Origin: CAYLJJ01 sp964384025
Lineage (GTDB): Bacteria; Myxococcota_A; Bradymonadia; UBA7976; UBA1532
DNA: 8,311 nucleotides
Assembly (NCBI GenBank): GCA_964384025.1
Contig: CAYLJJ010000168.1
Location: forward strand, 1 to 8,311
Reading direction: 5' to 3'
Both the position numbers and the translations under genes were made by a program. A model generated the notes under the pieces. The model worked only from the letters and a program-made list of their open reading frames with translations. It did no database searches and was not told the DNA's origin. Each line of letters begins with the position of its first letter. Position 1 is the first letter of the stretch. Positions 1 to 6,300 of the stretch are shown in pieces.

Positions 1-329
1 GTGATTTGGTATCCATAACGATCACCTTCCAGATCCTCCAGGTGACCGGTCCAATACCACCATTCAACAGGCTCCTCATGTACGCTGTCATCAGCGGGCA
101 AGGTGATCTGACCCGGCGCCTGCACCTCACAGGAGTTGATGGAACCAAGGAGATCCTGCTCCTCAGAGCTGGCATCGCGCAGCGCAGAGTCGCTGTCGCT
201 GAGGTCAACATCTGGGTGCGATGAATCTACATCGCTGCTCCCCTCTTCCGAAGCTTCACAGGCGCTCACAAAGAACGCAATTATGATCCACAGAACAGAA
301 ACGCCTGGGTGGTTTTTGGAGGATCTCAA
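1..329 (-). CDS. Partial lipoprotein with the start of a CrtC/AttH-like domain (3' end outside the window)
   Basis: The first 109 residues of a minus-strand gene are visible; the rest lies beyond position 1. The frame opens after a TGA, and the first usable start is TTG at 329-327, preceded by an AGAGAG purine stretch. No ATG or GTG occurs in frame before the signal peptide. The N-terminus is positively charged (MRSSKNH), then a hydrophobic stretch ends in the lipobox V-S-A-C with Cys24, so this should be a lipid-anchored protein. An acidic Ser/Asp/Glu linker follows (residues about 25-57). The sequence then reaches ITLPADDSVHEEPVEWWYWT and GHLED, followed by DRYGYQ. The EWWYWTGHL signature is characteristic of the N-terminal part of the hydroxyneurosporene synthase (CrtC)/AttH family, a double lipocalin fold. 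The family match is by eye and rests on about 30 residues. Enzymatic activity cannot be judged because most of the domain is missing. Confidence 0.72.
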   Translation of the reverse strand, partial: MRSSKNHPGVSVLWIIIAFFVSACEASEEGSSDVDSSHPDVDLSDSDSALRDASSEEQDLLGSINSCEVQAPGQITLPADDSVHEEPVEWWYWTGHLEDLEGDRYGYQI

Positions 330-559
330 GTTGACTCTCTGGGTCGGGGTTTGAAGCCAAGCCGCCGTTGTACATCAGCCCAGCCCAGGAGACCAGGAGC
401 GGCGCTTGAGCCTGTGAAGATGAGCCCTGATATCGCTTTAAGCCCTCAGCGGTTGCTGCAGACCTCAGCCTTTTTCTAAGAGAGCAGCCCCAGACCTTGA
501 TGGCGATTGACTGAGCAGAGGCTCACGGGTAGGGATCTTGGAAAGAAAAGCCTTCAAGG
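330..559. other. Divergent intergenic region between two lipoprotein genes
   Basis: This 230-bp stretch separates the two divergent lipoprotein genes and must hold the 5' regulatory sequences of both. I see no convincing sigma-70 promoter. TTGACT at 507-512 is a fair -35 box for the plus-strand gene, but the sequence 17 bases further on (TAGGGA, 530-535) is a poor -10. The G+C content is high and no coding frame longer than a shadow is present. Confidence 0.5.
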
Positions 560-560
560 A
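556..560 (+). promoter_or_regulatory. Shine-Dalgarno-like AAGGA that bears on the lipoprotein start choice
   Basis: AAGGA at 556-560 lies 5 bases before the second in-frame ATG (566) but runs into the first ATG (560). Translation may therefore begin at 566, which would remove only the first two residues (Met-Leu). An alternative AAAG-rich stretch at 541-550 could serve the ATG at 560. Confidence 0.45.
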
Positions 561-1447
561 TGCTCATGCTACGCCTCCTGCCCCTTTTGCTGCTGCTCCC
601 CCTCCTCGCTTGTAGTGAGGAGGAGTCTCCTGAACCTGTTGATGTTGTCATTGATCTACCCATCCCCGATGCAACCATCCCCGATGCAGATCCCGGCTTC
701 CCTCCCATCCCCTGGGAAGGAGAAGCGCTGGAAGAGCTCTCAGAGAGCCCCGATCCTCGTGACTATTTTCCGGCTATAGAGGGCGCTGAGTGGCGTTATC
801 GTCCCCGCAGCGAGGAGTGGATGGAGCCTCTCCCACCTGAGCAAGGGGCCTGGGTTCGCCTGAGCGTAGGGGAGGGAGAGGGTGAGTGGATCCGTGAAGT
901 GCTGACCACCTTTGAGTCCAAACGAGGAGATGAACCCCGCCTACTCCACCAACGCATCGAGGAGATCTGGGTGATCACCCCCAATGGTGGGCAGCAGGGA
1001 CCCAGCTTGGCCTTTAAGTCTTTTGATCTGGAGGAGTTGGATCTCCTGACCCGAGAGTTTGTGCGTTCGGAGAGTAGGCTTTATGAGCCCCCTTACCCAG
1101 TCATATTTGATGGTTATCACCCGGAGTGGGATCCTCAGCAGCAGGGCACCAGCACCATGACTCAGATCACACGCAGGAACGCTGAGGAGGAACCGCGGGA
1201 AATGGAAGCGGAGATGCCCACCCTGGTGAAGATTGAGGAGCGAGCCCGAGCGATCCCGATGGAGGGGATCTATCGAGAACCAACCCACAAAATGGAGATC
1301 TCTGACGAGCCAGGGAGCCGAGTGGGTCGTACCTACTGGTTTCAAGCTGGGATTGGCATCATCCAACAGAGCTATGGCCCTGATCAGGAGAACGCGACCT
1401 TTACCCTTATGGAGAGCAACCTCCCAGAGCCTCTCAGCTCCAATTAG
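560..1447 (+). CDS. Predicted outer-membrane lipoprotein of unknown function
   Basis: The product has 295 residues. A Leu-rich signal sequence ends in the lipobox L-L-A-C (Cys18 from the ATG at 560), followed by Ser-Glu-Glu. Ser at +2 fits Lol-dependent transfer to the outer membrane in Gram-negative bacteria (family knowledge). Residues about 20-55 form an acidic, Pro-rich linker with a small IPDAT/IPDAD repeat. From about residue 68 a globular part starts with DYFPAIEGAEWRYR, the D-Y-F-P-x3-G-x-x-W-x-Y pattern often seen in secreted or lipoprotein beta-domains of deltaproteobacteria. Near the C-terminus GRTYWFQAGIGIIQQSYG resembles the YWF-x-x-G-x-G style closing strand of the same kind of protein. 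I see no catalytic motif and do not recognise a named family. The ATG at 566 is an equally possible start. The gene is transcribed away from the CrtC/AttH-like lipoprotein gene; shared function is possible but not shown. Confidence 0.8.
   Translation: MLMLRLLPLLLLLPLLACSEEESPEPVDVVIDLPIPDATIPDADPGFPPIPWEGEALEELSESPDPRDYFPAIEGAEWRYRPRSEEWMEPLPPEQGAWVRLSVGEGEGEWIREVLTTFESKRGDEPRLLHQRIEEIWVITPNGGQQGPSLAFKSFDLEELDLLTREFVRSESRLYEPPYPVIFDGYHPEWDPQQQGTSTMTQITRRNAEEEPREMEAEMPTLVKIEERARAIPMEGIYREPTHKMEISDEPGSRVGRTYWFQAGIGIIQQSYGPDQENATFTLMESNLPEPLSSN
660..689 (+). repeat. 15-bp tandem repeat in the lipoprotein linker
   Basis: Two adjacent 15-base units (660-674 and 675-689) match at 14 of 15 positions. 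They encode I-P-D-A-T and I-P-D-A-D in the flexible linker after the lipidated cysteine. Such linker repeats probably arise by slippage and are usually tolerated. Confidence 0.85.
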
Positions 1448-1472
1448 AGTGCTCAGCCAACACCTTCACCAA

Positions 1473-1508
1473 CTCAAAGCGTTATGCTCTGCCTGAAAGG
1501 GCTTTGAG
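1473..1508. repeat. Inverted repeat downstream of the lipoprotein gene
   Basis: CTCAAAGC at 1473-1480 pairs perfectly with GCTTTGAG at 1501-1508 across a 20-base loop, starting 26 bases after the lipoprotein stop codon. It could form an RNA hairpin at the 3' end of that transcript. There is no T-tract after it, so it does not meet the usual standard for an intrinsic terminator. Confidence 0.45.
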
Positions 1509-1827
1509 CGATCTTAAAATCGAGGTGGATGATCAGTTTGCGAGGATCCTTCTTAAAGAGTACCTCGGTAGCCAAAGGGCAGTGAGCAGGAGGCTGCAGA
1601 TGCTTAGTATCGGCGGAAACGGAACGAGAGGGTTCAAAACTGAGCGCGAAAAATGGTGAGGAAAATTGGGTTAACTAAAGAAATCTCTTGGCGATTTTTC
1701 TAGGGTATAGTAGAAACAGGATATGATCGGTGGAGAAAAAAATTTCATTTGATTTGCATCTAGTTAGAGGAGGAATATTCTCTTAACGGATTTATAGTTA
1801 GTGGTCACAAGTATCTCAAGAGATGTT

Positions 1828-1834
1828 GGAGGGG
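1828..1834 (+). promoter_or_regulatory. Ribosome binding site of the IS607-type tnpA
   Basis: GGAGGGG ends 6 bases before the GTG at 1841. This is strong complementarity to the 16S 3' end, and it supports the GTG start over any internal ATG or TTG. Confidence 0.8.
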
Positions 1835-1840
1835 TGATTC

Positions 1841-2452
1841 GTGGATCGTTTGATCAGTATAGGCAAAGCATCCAAACTTCTTGATGTTACTTTACAAACA
1901 CTTAGGGTGTGGGACTCGGATGGGAAGTTAAAGGCTGTCCGTACCGAAGGAGGACATCGTCGCTATCTCTTATCAGATATTCAAGGTATTCAGGGTATTG
2001 AACAGGATTCTTCTGATGGCAATGGTGCGGTGATTGCTTATTGCCGAGTCTCTAGCAATGACCAAAAGGAGAAGGGCGTTCTGGAACGCCAGATGGACCA
2101 TGTACTCAGCTACTGTTCATTTAAAGGATACTACGTTTCCCATGCACTGGAAGAAGTAGGGTCAGGGATGTCTGACACTCGACCGAAACTCAAGACGTTA
2201 TTTGATCTAGTCTCTTCAGGTAAGGTAGATCGGGTTGTTATTGAACACAAAGATCGTCTTACTCGATTCATGTTTAATGTATTCGAATCTTTTTTTGATT
2301 CTCATGGTGTTGAGATTGAATGTGTTGGAGATGAACTTAGCAAAACCTACGAAGATGAACTTAGCAAAACCTACGAAGAAGAGTTGGTTGAAGACATGCT
2401 GACTCTGATGTCTTCTTTCTCATCAAAAATCAAAAATTTACGAAAAGTGTAG
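1841..2452 (+). CDS. tnpA: IS607-family serine recombinase TnpA, 3' end frameshifted
   Basis: The 203-residue product has the two-part architecture of IS607 TnpA. Residues 1-45 form a MerR-like helix-turn-helix (SIGKASKLLDV, LQTLRVWDSDGKL, EGGHRRY). Residues 63-200 form a serine-recombinase catalytic domain. The expected nucleophile is Ser71 in YCRVSSNDQ, with LERQ at 81-84 and the conserved HKDRLTRF at 136-143, which carries active-site Arg residues. ELVEDMLTLMSSFSS near the end fits the long E helix. The gene starts with GTG behind a strong ribosome binding site. Two defects sit in the 3' end. An exact 24-bp tandem duplication repeats DELSKTYE (164-171, 172-179). A 7-bp tandem duplication then shifts the frame after Lys196, replacing a family-like ...SSKIYEKCSAAIRKKKKEL ending with KNLRKV and a stop. 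The usual partner tnpB is absent. The catalytic core is intact but the C-terminus is probably damaged. Confidence 0.88.
   Translation: MDRLISIGKASKLLDVTLQTLRVWDSDGKLKAVRTEGGHRRYLLSDIQGIQGIEQDSSDGNGAVIAYCRVSSNDQKEKGVLERQMDHVLSYCSFKGYYVSHALEEVGSGMSDTRPKLKTLFDLVSSGKVDRVVIEHKDRLTRFMFNVFESFFDSHGVEIECVGDELSKTYEDELSKTYEEELVEDMLTLMSSFSSKIKNLRKV
2330..2377 (+). repeat. Exact 24-bp tandem duplication inside tnpA
   Basis: The unit at 2330-2353 is repeated without mismatch at 2354-2377. It adds eight residues (DELSKTYE) in frame, just before the conserved EELVED segment. Perfect identity suggests a recent slippage or unequal-crossover event. Confidence 0.95.
2424..2437 (+). repeat. 7-bp tandem duplication that frameshifts tnpA
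   Basis: CAAAAAT occurs twice in a row (2424-2430, 2431-2437). Removing one copy restores a Lys/Arg-rich C-terminus (SSKIYEKCSAAIRKKKKEL) that fits IS607 TnpA better than the present ending. The duplication is therefore read as the disabling frameshift. Confidence 0.85.
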
Positions 2453-2483
2453 TGCTGCTATCCGTAAGAAGAAAAAGGAACTT

Positions 2484-2507
2484 GGTAGTCATGAAGATAT
2501 AGTGATT
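2484..2507 (+). repeat. Left terminal inverted repeat of the IS1-family element
   Basis: It begins GGTAGTCATGAAGAT and matches the reverse complement of the right end at 21 of 24 positions; mismatches are at positions 7, 8 and 16. The transposase ATG lies about 100 bases further in. Confidence 0.85.
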
Positions 2508-2609
2508 TTGGCTTTGAATAGCACTGGTTATTTGTGCTTGATTTATGTGCACGATAGAAATAGATCGGATATGTTATTGTGTATTTTATAAAAAAATGGG
2601 ATAGTTTCC

Positions 2610-3241
2610 ATGAATTGCCCGCGTTGTGAGTCTGACAGTATAGTCAAGGACGGTTATATACATAACGACAAACAAAAATACAAGTGCAACAGGTGTGGCA
2701 GACAATTTGTTGAAAATCCGACAAATACGCCCGTTTCTGAAGAGAAGAAGAAAATCATAGGATTGCTGTTTCTCGAAAGAATATCATTGGCGCATTTCTC
2801 GCGTAACTGGCGTATCAACTAGAACGATACAGATATATGCAAATGAAAGATACGGCAATATTTTACGGGAGATCAGCGTTACAGTAAAAAAAATCTGACG
2901 ACTAACAATCGAATGCGATGAAATTTGGTCGTTTTTCGGGAATAAGAAAAACAAACAATGGGTATGGTTGGTTCTCGATATGAGCAGCAAAGAAATCGTT
3001 GGTTTATATGTCGGTCCTCGCAGCAAAAGGTCCTTTGAAAATCATTACCGTCTATATATAGACAATGTGCGGTTGTTTATACTGATTTTTTGGAATCCTA
3101 TGAGAAAGCCATTCCGTCTAAAAGACACTGCGCCGTAGCTAAAGGGTCTATTTGTCATTTTCAAAGAAGTTAGAGGACCATATTGGAGCAATATGGGACT
3201 TTGTTCACAACTACAACATGCAACTAAAGAGTAATTGTTAA
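2610..3241 (+). pseudogene. IS1-family transposase remnant
   Basis: Translating in the changing frames recovers an almost whole IS1-type transposase. A zinc-ribbon N-terminus (CPRC and CNRCGRQF, residues 3-34) comes first. Next is SRVTGVSTRTIQIYANERYG in a second frame. Then RLTIECDEIWSFFGNKKNK carries the first catalytic Asp, and VVYTDFLESYEKAIPSKRH carries the second. The end, SFSKKLEDHIGAIWDF with HNYNMQLK, reaches a TAA at 3239-3241. Lesions are a frameshift near 2790, an in-frame TGA at 2896-2898, a second frameshift near 3045-3052, and a junction near 3150-3155. About 25 family residues are missing at that junction, including the stretch that normally carries the catalytic Glu (ERFN-type motif). 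The gene cannot make an active transposase. Family assignment is by eye from these motifs. Confidence 0.85.
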
Positions 3242-3263
3242 TCACTACATCTTCAGCACTACC
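3240..3263 (-). repeat. Right terminal inverted repeat of the IS1-family element
   Basis: On the minus strand it begins GGTAGTGCTGAAGAT and pairs with the left end at 2484-2507. It overlaps the last bases of the transposase stop codon, as is common in compact insertion sequences. Confidence 0.85.
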
Positions 3264-3300
3264 GCGTAAGGTAAATTTCGAAGAAGCGTCAACCAGACTG

Positions 3301-3321
3301 GAAATCTACTTCGTAGATTTC
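3301..3321. repeat. Perfect 9-bp hairpin between the convergent transcripts
   Basis: GAAATCTAC at 3301-3309 and GTAGATTTC at 3313-3321 form a perfect 9-bp stem with a 3-base loop. It sits 24 bases past the stop codon of the large minus-strand gene and 38 bases past the IS1 right end. Neither strand has a T-tract after it, so a terminator role is unproven. It could also be leftover right-end structure of the IS607-type element. Confidence 0.5.
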
Positions 3322-3344
3322 TATAGGTTCTGGAGAATGGTAAG

Positions 3345-6300
3345 TCAGGAGAGCGCGTAGAGATAGCCGTCGTGGGAGGCAAAGAGGATCTTATCGGGAG
3401 CGAGCATCGCGCTGGTACGGATGTCGCCCTTGGCCTGGAATCGCCAGATCAGCTCGCCAGTGCTTTGCTCCAACACGCGAAATTGTTCATCCGACGCACC
3501 CAGAAGGATCTGTGTACCCGAGAGCCGTGGACCACATACGGAACCTCGTGGGATCTCTGAGCGCCAAAGCTTTTCTCCAGTGTCAGCATTGAACGCGTAA
3601 AGCGCGGTCCCTTCGCTTCCAAAGCGGGTGGTGACGCCGAACACGCGGCCTCCTGAAGCAGCGACATCGGATTCGATATTGCCATAGACCTGTGAGCGCC
3701 AGAGACGCGCACCGTCCATAAGCGAAAACGCGCTGAGATGTTGTTCTCCTCCGATATACAAGGCTCTTTGGTAGACAATGGGGGAGGCCCTGTATTCGCC
3801 TCCTAGCTTCTGCTGCCAGATGATCCCGCCATCGGAGAGCCGCAACGCGAAGAGCGTGTGGTCTGTATTTTGAGCGTAAAGGATCTCTTCGTGAGGTGTA
3901 GCAGCGCTTGAGAACCAACTTCCACCCCGAAAAGACCATCGAAGCTGTCCATTGCGCTGATCGAGCGCGTAAATCCTATAATCTTCAGAGCTGACGAGCA
4001 GATACCCGCGATACGCGCGGAGCGCTGTGATCTGCTTTCTTGCTTGAAATCGCCAAATCAATGCCCCTGTTTCCTGGTTCCTGGCGTTAACAAAGCCCTC
4101 TACGTTCCCAGTGAAGATGAGGCCATTGCAAGCCTCAGGTGATACGTATGAACTTGTCGTTGGTATGCTCCAAAGGATTTTTCCAGACGCGAGTTCGAGC
4201 GAAAACAAGCCACAATCGCACGTCTGGCAATATACCCGATCCTTTCCATCTGAGAGCGCAAACCCTTTGATTAATCCAAGCAACCGCCGCCATTGTAGTT
4301 GACCATTAAAATTATTTACTTGATGCGTGAGTACTGGACTTGTCTCCGGCAACGTGATCATTTGCAATTCGGCCTTGGCCTCACCTCTAACATCTTCATT
4401 TATGTCTTTGGAGAGTGAGGCCAGGAATGGGGCTGTTTTTATCCCTCTGCGCCCATATATTCCAAATATTTTGGCAGACAGAAGACGGACCTTCGGGTCA
4501 AGATCCTTATCTAAAGCCCCAAATAGCTCTAGAGGATCGAGTTCCTTCGGAATTGTGTGCTTTTCAACAACAGCTCTGTGTGCATCTTGTATATGTTTAC
4601 TCTCAGTATCACCAACCAAGTTCATCAAGCAGAAAATGTAGGTTTCCAAGGAGTCGATATCGAGCAGTCTGTAGAGCGCCGCGACGCGAACTTCTTCGCA
4701 CTCATCGAGCAAAGCGAGCGCCAATTCAGCTTGGTTAAGGCTCGCAGTGGGGCTCTCATAGAGGCTTGCTTCTCGCCAACACGGGCCTCGTTGGCTCGAC
4801 GCATCTTGGAACGACACGGCGTCCTCCTCCCTCCTATCCCACAGCTCGATAGCCAGTAGGTTCCCCGCTCCATCGACGAAGCAGAGCAGGTCATCAGCAA
4901 GGGTCGCTTCTGAGCCCATGCTGGAGGCGAGCTTGATCTGCCAGAGCAACTCTCCGATATCAGAGATCGCAGACAAGGTCGCGTCTTTTTCAAGGACGAG
5001 CGAGGTCAAGCCGCTCAAGAGGACCTGGTGAATCTCCCTCGTTCCTTCCCAGCGCCAATATTCCTCCCCATCTGAGCTGACCAATGCATAAAGCGTCATG
5101 TCTGCGCTCAAATAGATCAACTCATCCTGAAATCCCCATGGAATTGGCGAATTTTTAAATTTTTGAGATCGCCAACACAGTTCTCCTTTGCTGGTCTTAT
5201 GTAATTCCGCACGACTATCATGACACCAAAGCAGTGTGTCATCGATTAACAGAAAAACTTTGCTCCCCCGATTTCTAATTCGATCAATTTTCCAGCGTTG
5301 AATTCCATTCAAGCTGTCAATAGCTCGGATGCTATCGCCGCTGCGGATAAAGAGTCTCCTCTTGCGTAGTAACGGACGACCACTGTTTGAGGATAACCTT
5401 TCACGTCGCCATCGCAACGCACCGGTCAAGATTTCGCATGCATAAGTATTCTCCCAATCCCCCCAATAAACCAGCTCATCATTGGCATTAACACCGCTGA
5501 TCCACTGCCCTTGGCCGCGCATGTTCCATATAAGTTCTCCAGTCATAGGATTGAGCGCGTGAAGATAGGCATGGTCACACCCTACAAAGAGGATTCCCTG
5601 TGTGCAGGTCAAGGGAGCCTTGATAGGTTGCAGAAGCTTCGTTCTCCAGCGCTCTTCACCCCCTTGAATCTCGAAGGCTGCGATTTCTGCGGCTGCTGTT
5701 GCTGCAACCACCAAATTCTTGTAGATCAATGGACCCCATTCAGTTGAGAATTCCGAAATTTGCGCCCATCGTAGCCGGCGTCTGGGTGAACTGCTTTGAA
5801 GGGGAGGATAGTTTCCTGAATGGAATAAATCACCCATCCACATCTGGCTTTTTTGGTGTATTTTAGGTTTACGCATGTGTCGAACTGGAAGATCTTCGGT
5901 GCAAAAAACGAGGATGGCTTGCTCTGTTCTGCAGTATAAAACCTGGTTATTCCATCTTGGTGCTGCTGTCAAGCATAGAGGTAATATCAATTCCCATAAT
6001 AATTCACCTGTTTTTATGTTGAACAATATAAATTGCTTACCTAGGACAGCACAAGCATATGTGGGAGTAACAGGGCTTAAGTAATAGTCACATCCTTTTT
6101 TGTCTTCACCTACAATTAATTCCGCCAGCTCCCAGAGTTTCCTGCCTGTGCAAACGTCTAAACCGATAATGATCCCATTTTGTGACAAAAAAACTGCAGT
6201 ATTTCCCTGTATAATAGGGGCTATGGGTACTAAATCAGGGTTTTGCCAATACCATACCTTTACGCCTGTCTTGAGAGACAAAGCATATACACCGACATAT

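Larger units (their letters stand above)
1448..1840. other. Non-coding stretch with the host-to-island boundary
   Basis: This region holds no gene I can defend. Up to about 1650 it is GC-rich like the lipoprotein gene; beyond that it becomes AT-rich, which probably marks the left edge of the mobile-element debris. Two opposing open frames exist in the first half. A plus-strand frame without an ATG until late ends in a stop at about 1660. A minus-strand frame of 66 codons (1674 down to a TGA at 1476-1474) has no ATG. Either could be a gene remnant; neither is recognisable. The exact left end of the IS607-type element cannot be placed because this family has no strong inverted repeats. Confidence 0.5.
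2484..3263 (+). mobile_element. Decayed IS1-family insertion sequence
   Basis: The 780-bp element is bounded by terminal inverted repeats (2484-2507 and 3240-3263) that both begin GGTAGT and match at 21 of 24 positions. It contains a broken IS1-type transposase gene. Size and GGTAGT-type ends fit the IS1 family; a little more length would be expected because the transposase has an internal deletion. The 8-9 bases flanking each end do not match (AGGAACTT on the left, GCGTAAGG on the right), so no target duplication remains. The left end abuts the tail of the IS607-type tnpA, so this element probably landed in, or recombined with, the IS607 element and accompanied loss of its tnpB. Confidence 0.85.

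Noticed and set aside
507..535. Sigma-70 promoter for the plus-strand lipoprotein gene
   Set aside because: The -35-like TTGACT is fair, but the sequence at -10 spacing (TAGGGA) is a poor match.
941..1366. A 141-codon minus-strand frame opposite the lipoprotein gene
   Set aside because: It lies wholly antisense to a well-supported lipoprotein with a lipobox, and its own translation has no recognisable feature.
1473..1508. Intrinsic terminator after the lipoprotein gene
   Set aside because: The stem is good but the loop is 20 bases and no T-tract follows, so I list it only as an inverted repeat.
2448..2457. TGTAGTGCTG as the left end of the IS1-family element
   Set aside because: It shares only nine bases with the right end. 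The repeat at 2484-2507 matches 21 of 24 bases and begins with the same GGTAGT, so it is the better left end.
2784..3245. Two minus-strand frames opposite the IS1 transposase remnant
   Set aside because: The plus strand restores a clear IS1 transposase when frameshifts are allowed; the antisense frames are incidental.
2476..3271. A target-site duplication around the IS1-family element
   Set aside because: The 8-9 bases on each side do not match.
3449..3939. Open frames of 109 and 118 codons on the minus strand inside the giant gene
   Set aside because: They overlap propeller C in other frames. The propeller frame carries regular blade motifs and these do not.
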